In this document: positions 1 to 9,178 of the stretch, in pieces
Position numbering within the stretch: the first letter of the stretch is position 1
Layout of the letters: every line of letters begins with the position of its first letter
Assembly: GCF_900142695.1 (NCBI RefSeq)
Contig: NZ_FRBU01000017.1
Coordinates: 1-64,000 of the forward strand
Direction of reading: 5' to 3'
Source of the DNA: Flavobacterium xanthum
Lineage (GTDB): Bacteria > Bacteroidota > Bacteroidia > Flavobacteriales > Flavobacteriaceae
DNA: 64,000 bases
Notes under the pieces: model-generated
The model's input: only the letters and a program-made list of their open reading frames with translations
Told to the model about the DNA's origin: nothing
Databases searched by the model: none
Program-made: the position numbers and the translations under genes

Positions 1-197
1 CAGGGAAAAGAATTAATTTTCTTTTCTTTGTTCTGAAAAAATATTTCATCTTTCTTTGAGATTCCTAACTTTCGCATTTATTAATTGAATTCAAGGATTA
101 AAATCTCCAAATAGAAGAAGGGTGTAGTTCAATATTTCTTTCATTATTGATAAATTTTTTATTTGCAAAAAAAATCATATTTCTATCTGTTTTTTCT
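1..197. other. AT-rich leftmost intergenic stretch
   Basis: This stretch lies downstream of the leftward permease gene and is cut by the window edge. It is very AT-rich with several T runs. I see no coding frame, tRNA, or hairpin followed by a convincing T run in it. Confidence 0.5.
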
Positions 198-1940
198 CTA
201 CATAATTAGTCGTACACCACCCAGTTCTGAAATTCTATAAGAAAAACGATCTCCTGGAGAACCGATAAACATAAAGTTTTTTGGAATATCCCATTTCTTT
301 GACAATTCTTCTATTATTTCAGGACCAAAAGTGCCTTTAATTTCTATGAATTCAATATCGATGTCTGGATAAGCCCGATCGAGGACTTCTAAATCTTTGA
401 TCAATAAATCATTTGATTCGCCTTCTTTCTTAATATTTACAATTTTTAATTTTTTAGTTGTTTCATTGACTTCTACATATTGCATTACCTTGTTTAGAAT
501 GGCAACGTCATCTCCTTTTGTGAAAAAAACGAATTCCTGGGAATTAATTTTAACATTTAATTTCACTAAATAACGATTGCTAAATAAAACTATTTTCCGC
601 AGTGGTTTAGAGAAATATTCCAAGGCATCAATTAATAATTGTATTAAAATAGTCCGATTGAGCATGATGGCTATGAAAAGTAAAGCGGGTAAAAGATATT
701 TTATAAAGGTATAGAAGGATTCAATATTCATATAGAGATTACCTGCAAAAGCTATAGCTATAAAAGTAATGGCGATCACAACTGAAATTCCCCTAGCTCT
801 TTCTGGACGAGGCAATTTTTTACGTTTGAATTTTAATAGTAAATTTCCAATCCCAAAGAGGCCCATTACAGCTAAAAAAGAAAAAGTATATACGCCAGCT
901 AACGATACTAAATCGCCTTTAGTAACAAATAATACAGAAACACACAATACTAGAAAACTAATAATTATTCTATAATTAGAGCCGCGTTTGTTTTGTTTTA
1001 AAAAATAATTAGGCAAAATCCGGTCCAATGTCATACGGTTTAATAATCCTGAAACTCCAACAAATGAAGTTAATACGGCACCGCAAAGAACTAAAACCGC
1101 ATCAACGGAAATTAGATAAGCTAACCAAGAACCTCCCGTAGTTTGCCCTAAATAGGCAAGAAGTGACTCTCGGTGATCTCCAACCTCTGCAAGAGGAATA
1201 ATGCAAATAAGCAATAGTGCCAATACTGGATTAAAAAAGCTAACAATCGCCCACATGTTTCGCAATGTTTTTGGAAAAATACCATGCTCTTGTTCCTCTA
1301 CAAAATTAGCTGAGCTTTCAAATCCTGAAATACCAAGCATCGCAGCTGAAAACCCTAAAAATAAGGCCGTAACGACACCGCCAGAGGACACTGGTACTTC
1401 CCAATTGATATAAAAAGTTTGGAAACCGTTATTCGAAATGAACCATAGTGAAGCTAAAACCAGCGTGCTTAATGTAATTAAATGTATTATAAAAATAATT
1501 ACAGCCACAAAAGCGGATTCGCCAATACCCAAAATAGCCAAACCAGTGAAAGCTACTAAGACAACAATTGTAGCTATCGTTACATCAAACCCCGTAAAAA
1601 TCCCATGCAAATAATGCATGCCTTCTGAAGCTGAAATCACGGCAGTAGCCATATAAGACAAGACGGTTAATGTGGCTGCGACAGAAGCTATTCTTTTTGT
1701 CGAAGTATTTAATAAAACATTATAAGCACCGCCGTTCAGCGGAATGGCACCTACTACTTCCCCGTATATTTTTCTGAATAAAAAAAGTACGACGGCAACT
1801 ATTAACAGTGAAATCCATGCAAATTGTCCCGCATACATAATTGTTAATGCAGAAACATACAAACAGGAGGAGCTAATATCATTTCCGCATATTGCGGTAG
1901 CTTGTAACTCGTTTAATTTCTTGTGTAATTCTTTTTTCAT
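198..1940 (-). CDS. APC-superfamily amino acid permease with soluble C-terminal domain
   Basis: This is a 580-residue inner-membrane protein. About the first 430 residues hold roughly twelve hydrophobic segments with APC-type features, including a glycine-rich stretch in the first membrane segment after NDISSSCLYVS, a GAIPLNGGAYN motif after the second, and GISGFESSANFVEE in the middle. The family imports amino acids or polyamines by proton symport or exchange; the substrate cannot be read from sequence. The last 130 or so residues are hydrophilic with alternating strands and helices and look like a cytosolic regulatory domain, longer than a plain APC carrier needs. The gene stands alone, with no partner in the same direction nearby. 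I am confident of the superfamily and not of the substrate. Confidence 0.85.
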   Translation of the reverse strand: MKKELHKKLNELQATAICGNDISSSCLYVSALTIMYAGQFAWISLLIVAVVLFLFRKIYGEVVGAIPLNGGAYNVLLNTSTKRIASVAATLTVLSYMATAVISASEGMHYLHGIFTGFDVTIATIVVLVAFTGLAILGIGESAFVAVIIFIIHLITLSTLVLASLWFISNNGFQTFYINWEVPVSSGGVVTALFLGFSAAMLGISGFESSANFVEEQEHGIFPKTLRNMWAIVSFFNPVLALLLICIIPLAEVGDHRESLLAYLGQTTGGSWLAYLISVDAVLVLCGAVLTSFVGVSGLLNRMTLDRILPNYFLKQNKRGSNYRIIISFLVLCVSVLFVTKGDLVSLAGVYTFSFLAVMGLFGIGNLLLKFKRKKLPRPERARGISVVIAITFIAIAFAGNLYMNIESFYTFIKYLLPALLFIAIMLNRTILIQLLIDALEYFSKPLRKIVLFSNRYLVKLNVKINSQEFVFFTKGDDVAILNKVMQYVEVNETTKKLKIVNIKKEGESNDLLIKDLEVLDRAYPDIDIEFIEIKGTFGPEIIEELSKKWDIPKNFMFIGSPGDRFSYRISELGGVRLIM

Positions 1941-2453
1941 TTTTAACTTAACAATTTTATTGTTTTTTTACGGTGCTAATTTTTGACACAGAAAAGACGA
2001 ATAGCGTTTTAATAAATAATTTGTGACTAAAATTACTAACTTTTTTACTAAACTGAAAGTAATGAAACCACCAGTTTAATGGATATAAAAATAAGTAAGC
2101 TAATGAATACTTCAGTAGAGTTAAAAACCGAGTAAAAAAACAAAATGGCTTTTTACCTATTCAATTTTTGTGAAAAGTACAATTAATTTTTAAATATTTA
2201 GAGCCAATATAAAGGCAAGTTGTAGAAAATCATGGTTAATATAACGTCCTGTCATTTTACAGGATATTTAAGTGCGATAATAAAAAGGACTTAACCAACA
2301 ATTTTTATACTACTTAGAAAGATTTATAATGCCCAACCAAGTTTAGTTGCTTAATGATCCTGAATTTAAGCAGTAGAGCAATAAAAAAAACCGCACTGTT
2401 TATAACAGTTGCGGTTTTCTAGACAAATAAAAATACTAAAAATGATCTTTAAA
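1941..2453. other. 513-bp intergenic region, divergent from no gene
   Basis: This gap lies between the start of the permease and the end of fadE, both leftward. It should hold the permease promoter, but I found no clean TAnnTTTG box. The right end carries the fadE terminator. A short CCTGT/ACAGG inverted repeat is present near 2250. No open frame of coding character was seen. Confidence 0.5.
2387..2418 (-). terminator. Rho-independent terminator after fadE
   Basis: AAAACCGCA and CTGTT pair with AACAG and TGCGGTTTT across a three-base loop, with one bulged base. On the minus strand the stem is followed by a run of eight T. It sits about 35 bp after the fadE stop and would end the beta-oxidation transcript. 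Confidence 0.85.
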
Positions 2454-4259
2454 TTAGAAGCAATATGCGTTTTCTGCTACTAACTTAGTAGTGATAGTTT
2501 CTCTTAATCCAACAATATTTGGCATATTGGTATATTTAGTAAAACGTCTTAAGCCCATTAGCATCATGCGTTGTTCATCACCTTCAGCAAAAGAGATTAC
2601 ACTTTCTTTTCCTTTTTGTGTCACAATGTCCACTGCTTTATAAAGGTATAATTTGGCCATAGCAATTTGCTCTTGTACTTTAGCTTCTCCTTCTTTTTTG
2701 GCTAATTTTTCAGTTCTAAGAATGGTACTTTCAGCCATATAAATTTCAATTAAGATGTCAGAAGCTGCCATCAACAGTTGTTGATGAGCATCTAAATCGG
2801 GTCCATATTTTTGAACTGCCCCACCAGCAACCATCAAGAATGCTTTTTTCAATTTGGTAATCATTTCTTTTTCCTCTGCAAAAAGTTCAGAGTAATCAGG
2901 TGTTTCGAAAGAAGGAATTCCCATTAATTCTTCCGTAACTTTCATCGCTGGACCTAACAAATCGACATGACCTTTCATCGCTTTTTTGATCAACATTCCT
3001 ACAGATAGCATTCTGTTGATTTCGTTAGTACCTTCATAGATACGAGCGATACGTGCATCTCTCCAAGCACTTTCCATTGGAGTGTCTTCAGAGAATCCCA
3101 TTCCACCAAAGATTTGAATACCTTCATCCGCGCAATTTTGAACATCTTCAGAAACCGCTACTTTCAATATAGAACATTCAATAGCATATTCTTCAACTCC
3201 TTTTAATTCCGCTTCTTGATGTGAAATTCCTTCCGCTTCCCGTGCTGAAATTCGATCTTCTACATCTTTCGCTGCGCGGTAAGAAGCACTCTCACCTGCA
3301 TAACAACTGGTTGCCATTTCGGCTAATTTAGAACGGATAGCACCAAACTGAGAAATCGCAGTGTTGAATTGGATTCTTTCATTCGCATACTGCACAGAAC
3401 CAGAAATCACTCTTCGCTGCGCATCTAAACAAGCTGCGGCTAATTTAATACGCCCTACGTTCAATGCATTCATTGCTATTTTAAAACCATTTCCTCTTTC
3501 AGATAACATGTTTTCAACGGGAACTTTCGTTTCGTTGAAAAAAACTTGCCTTGTAGAGGAAGCACGAATTCCTAATTTATGCTCTTCTTCACCCATAGAA
3601 ATTCCGTTATCATTTGAGTTTTCTAGGATAAAACCAGTAATGTTTTTATCATCACCAATACGGGCAAAAACGATAAATAAGGAGCAAAAACCAGCGTTTG
3701 AAATCCACATTTTTTGTCCAGTGATTTTGTAATGTGTCCCATCTTCAGATAAAACTGCTTTCGTTTTTCCAGAATTGGCATCAGATCCAGCACCCGGTTC
3801 TGTCAAGCAATAAGCACCAAACCATTCGCCTGAAGCTAATTTAGGAACGTATTTTTGTTTTTGTTCTTCGGTTCCGTATAAAGTAATTGGCATTGTTCCA
3901 ATTCCTGTATGCGCTCCAAAAGCAGTAGAGAATGATCCCGTTGCTCCAGAAATATAATCACAAACCAGCATCGTTGATACAAATCCCATTCCCAATCCAC
4001 CGTAAGCTTCAGGAACAGCAACTCCCAAAAGACCTAAGTCTCCTGCTTTTTTCATACATTCTTCTGTATACGCATAATCCTTTTTCTCAAAACGATCTTT
4101 GTTTGCCCATAATTCTTTGTCTACGAACTCTTTTACGGAGTCCCGCATCATTAATTGTTCTTCTGTAAAATCTTCTGGAGTGAAGATGTCCTCGCACTTT
4201 GTTTCTTTAACCAAAAACTGACCGCCACGGGTTACGTTTTTTTCAACTGTATCTGCCAT
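2454..4259 (-). CDS. fadE: Acyl-CoA dehydrogenase with C-terminal extension
   Basis: This 601-residue flavoprotein catalyses the first beta-oxidation step, oxidising acyl-CoA to trans-2-enoyl-CoA and passing electrons to electron-transfer flavoprotein. The first 400 residues follow the acyl-CoA dehydrogenase order: alpha-helical N-domain, a beta-domain with YCLTEPGAGSDA and WISNAG (FAD/substrate region), and a C-domain with the RIYEGTNEIN signature near residue 410. The remaining 190 residues are a helical extension, as in the very-long-chain (VLCAD-like) group, which makes it longer than the usual 380 residues. It is the last gene of a leftward operon with fadA and fadB, 68 bp after fadA, and is followed by a terminator. 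Long-chain preference is inferred from the extension. Confidence 0.93.
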   Translation of the reverse strand: MADTVEKNVTRGGQFLVKETKCEDIFTPEDFTEEQLMMRDSVKEFVDKELWANKDRFEKKDYAYTEECMKKAGDLGLLGVAVPEAYGGLGMGFVSTMLVCDYISGATGSFSTAFGAHTGIGTMPITLYGTEEQKQKYVPKLASGEWFGAYCLTEPGAGSDANSGKTKAVLSEDGTHYKITGQKMWISNAGFCSLFIVFARIGDDKNITGFILENSNDNGISMGEEEHKLGIRASSTRQVFFNETKVPVENMLSERGNGFKIAMNALNVGRIKLAAACLDAQRRVISGSVQYANERIQFNTAISQFGAIRSKLAEMATSCYAGESASYRAAKDVEDRISAREAEGISHQEAELKGVEEYAIECSILKVAVSEDVQNCADEGIQIFGGMGFSEDTPMESAWRDARIARIYEGTNEINRMLSVGMLIKKAMKGHVDLLGPAMKVTEELMGIPSFETPDYSELFAEEKEMITKLKKAFLMVAGGAVQKYGPDLDAHQQLLMAASDILIEIYMAESTILRTEKLAKKEGEAKVQEQIAMAKLYLYKAVDIVTQKGKESVISFAEGDEQRMMLMGLRRFTKYTNMPNIVGLRETITTKLVAENAYCF

Positions 4260-4327
4260 TTTTTTATTTTTTAATATGTTTTTTTATTCATGATCTTCAT
4301 CCTCAAAAAACGAATGATAATGTTGGA

Positions 4328-5509
4328 CTATAAAAGCTCGTAAACCCCAGCACTACCTTGTCCTGTTCCCACACACATCGTAACAATACCATATTTGTTT
4401 CCACGACGTTTCATTTCGTCGAATAATTGAACTGATAATTTAGCTCCAGTACATCCCAGTGGGTGTCCCATTGCAATTGCACCACCATTAACGTTAATAA
4501 TGTCAGGGTTTAAATTAAGTTCTCTTATTACTGCTAACGATTGTGAGGCAAAAGCTTCGTTTAATTCAATTAAGTCAATATCATTTATAGTTAATCCTGC
4601 TTGTTTCAATACTTTTGGTATTGCTTTTACAGGTCCTATTCCCATTATTCTAGGTTCAACACCAGCTGAAGCAAAGTTCACTAATCGTGCAATAGGTTCA
4701 AGATTATATTCTTTTACCATCTCTTCACTCATAACAAGCACAAAAGCAGCACCATCACTCATTTGTGAGGAGTTACCAGCTGTTACACTTCCGCCAGCTT
4801 CAAAAACCGGTCGTAAACCAGCCAGCGCTTCCTTTGAAGTTCCTGCTCTAGGTCCTTCATCTTTATTAACAATATAGGATTTAGTTTCTTTTTTTCCGTT
4901 TTCGTTGATAAACGTTTGTTCAACGGTAATAGGAACAATTTGTTTGTCAAATTTACCTTCGGCTTGTGCTTTCAAAGCTTTCATGTGAGAATGATAAGCA
5001 AATTCATCTTGGTCTTCTCTAGATACCTTAAACTGTTGTGCAACGGCTTCGGCTGTTAAACCCATTCCCCAGTAGTAGTCTTCGTTTCCTGCTTTTGCAA
5101 CAGCATAATCCGGCGTGGGCTTGTACCCTCCCATCGGAATAAAACTCATGCTTTCAGCACCACCAGCAATAATACAATGTGCCATTCCTGATTGGATTTT
5201 TGCAGTTGCCATTCCAATAGTTTCCAATCCTGATGCACAATACCGGTTGACCGTTACACCTGGAACATCTTCAATTTTTAATCCCATCAAAGAGATCAAA
5301 CGTCCTACATTAAGACCTTGTTCTGCTTCTGGCATGGCATTTCCTACCATTACATCATCAATACGCGTTTTATCAAAGTCTGGCAATTCATTCATCATAA
5401 ATTGAATCGTTTCTGCTGCTAACTCATCGGGTCTTTTAAATCTAAAAACTCCCTTTGGTGCTTTACCTACCGCAGTACGATAAGCTTTAACTATATATGC
5501 TGTTTTCAT
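4328..5509 (-). CDS. fadA: Acetyl-CoA C-acyltransferase (3-ketoacyl-CoA thiolase)
   Basis: This 393-residue thiolase cleaves 3-ketoacyl-CoA with CoA, releasing acetyl-CoA in the last step of beta-oxidation. All catalytic residues are visible: nucleophile Cys91 in NRYCASGLE, His349 in GGAIAMGHPLGCTGA, and Cys379 in CVGTGQGSAG. Length is normal for the family. It sits between fadB (93 bp upstream) and fadE (68 bp downstream) on the same strand, so it very likely works with them. An acetoacetyl-CoA thiolase role is possible by family alone, but the operon argues for fatty-acid degradation. Confidence 0.95.
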   Translation of the reverse strand: MKTAYIVKAYRTAVGKAPKGVFRFKRPDELAAETIQFMMNELPDFDKTRIDDVMVGNAMPEAEQGLNVGRLISLMGLKIEDVPGVTVNRYCASGLETIGMATAKIQSGMAHCIIAGGAESMSFIPMGGYKPTPDYAVAKAGNEDYYWGMGLTAEAVAQQFKVSREDQDEFAYHSHMKALKAQAEGKFDKQIVPITVEQTFINENGKKETKSYIVNKDEGPRAGTSKEALAGLRPVFEAGGSVTAGNSSQMSDGAAFVLVMSEEMVKEYNLEPIARLVNFASAGVEPRIMGIGPVKAIPKVLKQAGLTINDIDLIELNEAFASQSLAVIRELNLNPDIINVNGGAIAMGHPLGCTGAKLSVQLFDEMKRRGNKYGIVTMCVGTGQGSAGVYELL

Positions 5510-5602
5510 ATTTTTTATTTTTAAGAGTAGAGAATTTGCAGAATAGAAAATAAACTTTGAACGATGTGTTGAATCTATCTTCTATCCTCTTTATTCTATT
5601 TT

Positions 5603-7993
5603 CTAATTACGAAGTGGTTTTCCTTTGGTTAACATAAATTGGATTCTTTCCAATGTTTTTCTTTCCGTACAAAGTGATAAAAATGCTTCTCTTTCAAGGT
5701 CTAATAAGTATTGTTCAGACACTAATGTAGGTTCCGATAAATCTCCACCAGCCATTACATAAGCTAATTTATTTGCTATTTTCTTATCATGTTCAGAGAT
5801 GTATTTACCAGCTTCCATTTGGTCCGTCCCTACTAAGAACATTCCTAAAGCTTGTTTTCCTAGTACTTTTACATCTGTTCTGCGAATAGGTTGAGTGTAA
5901 CCAGCTTCGGCCATTAGTAAAGCATGTTTCTTTGCTTCGGCAATTTGACGGTCTTTGTTTACCACAATAATATCTTTACCTTTTTGTAAAAGTCCAGTGT
6001 CAAACGCTTCATAACCTGAGGTGGATACTTTGGCCATGGCAATGGTCAAGAAATATTCTTGTAATACATTCAGCTCGACATCATTTTTATGGAATAAATC
6101 GGAAGCACGCATAGCCAATTCTTTCGAACCACCACCGCCTGGGATTACCCCTACGCCAAATTCAACTAATCCCATATATGTTTCTGCGGCAGCAACTACT
6201 TTGTCCGCATGCAAACTCATTTCGCAACCACCACCAAAAGTCATTCCGTGTGGTGCAACTACCACTGGAATTCCAGAGTAGCGCACGCGCATCATCGTGT
6301 CTTGAAACATTTTGATCGCCATATTCAATTCATCATATTCTTGCTCAACTGCCATCATGAATATCATCCCGATATTGGCACCAACAGAGAAATTCGCTGC
6401 TTGATTTCCAATAACCAATCCATGGTATTCTTTTTCAGATAAGTCGATTGCTTTATTGATTGCGGCCAAAACATCGCCACCAATCGTATTCATTTTGGAT
6501 TGGAATTCTAAATTCAAGATTCCGTCTCCTAAATCTTGTATAATCGCTCCGCTATTACTCCACACTTTTTTGCTTTCGCGAATGTTATTCAGGATTATAA
6601 AAGCATCCTGACCTGGTACTTTGTTTTGTGACTTCGTAGGGATATTGTAGAAAAAAGTTGCTCCTTCTTTTATAGAATAAAAACTAGAACTTCCAGAAGC
6701 TAGCATCTCAGTTACCCAAGCTGCTGGTTCAAGACCTTCTGCTTTCATGATGTCGATTCCTTTTTCGACACCAATGGCATCCCAAATTTCGAATGGACCA
6801 TTTTCCCATCCAAAACCAGCTTTCATTGCATCGTCGATCTTGTATAATTCATCTGAGATTTCAGGAATTCTATTCGAAACATAAGCAAACATTCCAGCAA
6901 AGCTCTTTCTATAAAATTCTCCTGCTTTGTCTTTCCCTTTTACCAAAACCTTGAAACGATCAATAGGTTTATCTATCGTTTTTGTCAGTTCCAAAGTAGC
7001 GAAAGACGCTTTTTTAGCCGGACGGTATTCTAATGTATCTAAGTCTAAAGATAAAATATCTTTGTCTACTTTTTTGTAAAAACCTTGACCTGTTTTGCTT
7101 CCCAACCATTTGTTTTCCATCATTTTGTTGACGAAATCTGGTAATTTGAACAATTCGTGTTGTTCGTCGTTAGGACAGTTTTCGTAAATTCCGTTGGCAA
7201 CATGTACCAAAGTATCTAATCCAACTACGTCAACCGTTCTGAAAGTAGCCGATTTTGGTCGACCAATAACTGGACCAGTCAATTTATCTACTTCTTCAAT
7301 CGTTAATCCCATTTCTTTTACCAAATGGAACAAACTTTGAATCCCGTAAATCCCGATTCGGTTTCCAATAAAGGCAGGCGTATCTTTGGCAACAACCGAA
7401 GTTTTTCCCAAAAAGCGAGAACCATAATCTGTAAGGAAATCCAAAACTTCAGTTGCTGTTCGTGGGCCAGGAATGATTTCGAATAATTTCAAATAACGCG
7501 CAGGATTAAAAAAGTGGGTCCCACAGAAGTGTTTTTGAAAATCTTCGCTTCGTCCTTCACTCATAAAGTGAATTGGAATTCCAGACGTATTTGAAGTTAC
7601 TAAGGTTCCCGGTTTTCTGAATTTTTCAATCTGTTCAAAAACCATTTTCTTGATGTCCAAACGTTCTACTACAACTTCAATAATCCAATCCATAGTAGCA
7701 ATTTTTGCCATGTCGTCAGTGGTATTTCCAGTTGTGATTCTGCTTGCAAATTGCTGACTGTAAATAGGAGAGGGCTTCGATTTAAGGGAATTGGCTAAAT
7801 GCTCATTCACTAATCGGTTTCTTACTATTTTACTTTCTAGAGTGAGTCCTTTTTTAGCTTCTGCTTCCGTAAGTTCTCTTGGAACAATGTCCAATAGTAA
7901 AACTTCAACTCCAATGTTGGCAAAATGGCACGCAATTCCAGAACCCATAATTCCGGATCCTATCACTGCAACTTTTTTAATTGTGCGTTTCAT
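5603..7993 (-). CDS. fadB: 3-hydroxyacyl-CoA dehydrogenase / enoyl-CoA hydratase fusion
   Basis: This 796-residue bifunctional enzyme hydrates enoyl-CoA and oxidises the 3-hydroxyacyl-CoA with NAD+. The domain order is dehydrogenase first: a Rossmann motif GSGIMGSGIACHFA at residues 11-24, the dehydrogenase C-domains to about 430, then a hydratase/isomerase domain from about 485 with FGGGCEMSLHAD and GVIPGGGGSKE. This order is the reverse of E. coli FadB and resembles the FadN/PaaC-type layout common in Bacteroidetes and Firmicutes. It is the first enzyme gene after marR in the leftward operon, 46 bp from the marR stop. Gene symbol is given by function, not by strict orthology to E. coli fadB. 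Confidence 0.93.
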   Translation of the reverse strand: MKRTIKKVAVIGSGIMGSGIACHFANIGVEVLLLDIVPRELTEAEAKKGLTLESKIVRNRLVNEHLANSLKSKPSPIYSQQFASRITTGNTTDDMAKIATMDWIIEVVVERLDIKKMVFEQIEKFRKPGTLVTSNTSGIPIHFMSEGRSEDFQKHFCGTHFFNPARYLKLFEIIPGPRTATEVLDFLTDYGSRFLGKTSVVAKDTPAFIGNRIGIYGIQSLFHLVKEMGLTIEEVDKLTGPVIGRPKSATFRTVDVVGLDTLVHVANGIYENCPNDEQHELFKLPDFVNKMMENKWLGSKTGQGFYKKVDKDILSLDLDTLEYRPAKKASFATLELTKTIDKPIDRFKVLVKGKDKAGEFYRKSFAGMFAYVSNRIPEISDELYKIDDAMKAGFGWENGPFEIWDAIGVEKGIDIMKAEGLEPAAWVTEMLASGSSSFYSIKEGATFFYNIPTKSQNKVPGQDAFIILNNIRESKKVWSNSGAIIQDLGDGILNLEFQSKMNTIGGDVLAAINKAIDLSEKEYHGLVIGNQAANFSVGANIGMIFMMAVEQEYDELNMAIKMFQDTMMRVRYSGIPVVVAPHGMTFGGGCEMSLHADKVVAAAETYMGLVEFGVGVIPGGGGSKELAMRASDLFHKNDVELNVLQEYFLTIAMAKVSTSGYEAFDTGLLQKGKDIIVVNKDRQIAEAKKHALLMAEAGYTQPIRRTDVKVLGKQALGMFLVGTDQMEAGKYISEHDKKIANKLAYVMAGGDLSEPTLVSEQYLLDLEREAFLSLCTERKTLERIQFMLTKGKPLRN

Positions 7994-8039
7994 ACTTAGT
8001 TTATATTTGTTTTTTTGTTAGAAAAAGATAGCCTGAATT

Positions 8040-8549
8040 TTAAGAAGTACTGACAATCTTAGAGATTTCATTTTCTATCTTTTCAGATTGATCCGTCAGT
8101 TCGTTGACGCTCGTTCGATTAAAAATATTTTTGTCTAGAATTAATTCATTTATGATGTCAGCCACCTCTATAAAATGCATTAGTTTTTCTTCTGGAATAG
8201 ATTGTTTGACCGCATCATTGAATTTCAACACGGTATTTTTTGATAATTCTCTTTTTTCTTTACCAAATTCGGTTAAGTAAATCAATACACCACGGCCATC
8301 TTCAGGATTTTTTTTCCGGATTATTAGGCCTTTTTCCTCCATGGATTTCAAGGTTCTGGTTAGGCTAGTGGCCTCCATTCCCATTTTTGGACCCAATGAC
8401 GTGGAAGGCGTTCCTTTTTCCTTATCCATGCTTAATAAAGCAAACCCTGTAGCCATGGTTGCCCCATATTTAGAAGCTTCCTCGTTGTACATTCTGGAAA
8501 CTGCTTGCCACGTGGCACGTAGAATATAATCTATTGTTTTATCTTTCAT
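8040..8549 (-). CDS. MarR-family transcriptional regulator of the fad operon
   Basis: This 169-residue protein has the MarR winged-helix layout: an N-terminal dimerisation helix, a recognition region around TSLGPKMGMEATSLTRTLKSME, and a wing with KNPEDGRGVLIYLTE (the D-x-R motif). It is the first gene of the leftward operon marR-fadB-fadA-fadE. MarR repressors usually bind a small ligand that releases them from DNA, and an acyl-CoA or fatty acid is the obvious guess here, but this is inferred from context only. A TATATTTG promoter box and a TATGC-AC-GCATA inverted repeat lie just upstream, so the regulator probably controls its own operon. Confidence 0.88.
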   Translation of the reverse strand: MKDKTIDYILRATWQAVSRMYNEEASKYGATMATGFALLSMDKEKGTPSTSLGPKMGMEATSLTRTLKSMEEKGLIIRKKNPEDGRGVLIYLTEFGKEKRELSKNTVLKFNDAVKQSIPEEKLMHFIEVADIINELILDKNIFNRTSVNELTDQSEKIENEISKIVSTS

Positions 8550-8567
8550 AAGTAACTATATCGTTTT

Positions 8568-8575
8568 CAAATATA
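8568..8575 (-). promoter_or_regulatory. TAnnTTTG promoter box of the marR-fad operon
   Basis: On the minus strand the sequence is TATATTTG, an exact match to the Bacteroidetes -7 element TAnnTTTG, 18 bp before the marR ATG. No good TTG lies at the expected upstream distance, so the assignment rests on the -7 box and position alone. Confidence 0.55.
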
Positions 8576-8586
8576 ATAAAAAATAC

Positions 8587-8598
8587 TATGCACGCATA
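8587..8598. promoter_or_regulatory. Candidate MarR operator
   Basis: TATGC and GCATA form an inverted repeat with a two-base spacer, 11 bp upstream of the marR -7 box, that is, in the promoter spacer. Position and symmetry suit an autoregulatory MarR site. This is an inference; no known consensus was matched. Confidence 0.4.
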
Positions 8599-8637
8599 AT
8601 ATATTCAATTATTTTTTTGTTAAAAAGTATTAAATAT

Positions 8638-8666
8638 AAAAAATCTCCGCTGAAATACAGGAGATT
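8638..8666 (-). terminator. T-tailed hairpin on the minus strand
   Basis: AATCTCC and GGAGATT pair across an 11-base loop, and on the minus strand the stem runs straight into six T. It could end leftward transcription coming through the hairpin element at 8698-8787, just before the marR promoter. Confidence 0.6.
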
Positions 8667-8697
8667 ATGCTCGTTTTTAAGAAGATTTATTTTATTT

Positions 8698-8787
8698 GGG
8701 CGTATCCCTGCGGGTCGGGCTGTCCGTTGTATCTTTTATGAAGCCCAAAAAATTGGGTTTCATAAAAGGATGCCACTTCCATCCCTT
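8698..8787 (-). repeat. Flavobacterial intergenic hairpin element, copy 1
   Basis: Read on the minus strand the element has a left flank ending GTGGCATCC, a 16-bp stem (8733-8748 with 8753-8768, one non-Watson-Crick pair, four-base loop), and a right flank GATACAACGGACAGCCCG ending in GGATACGCCC. The flanks align with copies at 33479-33585 and 58784-58851, while the stem sequence is different in each copy. It lies 3' of the iminopeptidase gene and in its orientation. Confidence 0.75.
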
Positions 8788-8952
8788 ACGCAAATCGAGT
8801 TACGAGGAAATTAAAACTATTATGGTATAATACTATATTATGGATTTGCGCTAGAACGGCTGTGTCGGGGACCAATAGTTTGGTTAAATCAATTACTGAA
8901 ATGAGGAGAGAGGGTCAGTGGTTACCAAAATAAAGGATAGGTTCATATTTCG

Positions 8953-8971
8953 ATAGTGCAGACTGCACTAT
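8953..8971. repeat. Perfect 9-bp palindrome
   Basis: ATAGTGCAG and CTGCACTAT are perfectly complementary around a single central A. There is no T run on either side, so it looks more like a protein-binding site or a processing hairpin than a terminator. No gene starts close enough to name a target. Confidence 0.5.
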
Positions 8972-9134
8972 GAAAATCAAGTATGATATAATAGTCTTTT
9001 AGTAGCATTTACTATTTTGGAATAAAAGTAATTACAGCCGCTAATTGTTTTTTTTATTCACAAAAGGAAAGTCTTTGTTATACAGCTCTTTCTCGGAAGG
9101 ACTCTTATAACTGTTATCCAAGCATTTAAATAAG

Positions 9135-9161
9135 AAAACCATGAAGGCTATTCATGGTTTT
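9135..9161 (-). terminator. Hairpin after the iminopeptidase gene
   Basis: AAAACCATGAA pairs with TTCATGGTTTT across a short loop, 18 bp after the stop of the leftward gene. The T tail on the minus strand is short (TTTTCTTATTT), so termination may be moderate. Confidence 0.65.
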
Positions 9162-9178
9162 CAATTTAAAATAGTCTT

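Larger units (their letters stand above)
8550..9178. other. 629-bp intergenic region with repeats and hairpins
   Basis: The gap between marR (leftward start) and the iminopeptidase (leftward end) is unusually structured. From right to left on the minus strand it holds the iminopeptidase terminator (9135-9161), a perfect 9-bp palindrome (8953-8971), a copy of the flavobacterial hairpin element (8698-8787), a second T-tailed hairpin (8638-8666), then the marR promoter. A 65-codon rightward frame across it (8617-8814) only reads through the repeat and is not believable as a gene. The layout would suit a small non-coding transcript from the minus strand. Confidence 0.55.

Noticed and set aside
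5511-5602. AT-rich repeat-like words (GAATAGAAAATA, TTATTCTATTTTC) between fadB and fadA
   Set aside because: The words are not true inverted complements and no stable stem could be drawn; probably chance in AT-rich DNA.
8617-8814. Rightward 65-codon frame reading GRIPAGRAVRCIFYEA
   Set aside because: It only translates through hairpin element copy 1 and two other hairpins; composition is unlike the neighbouring genes.
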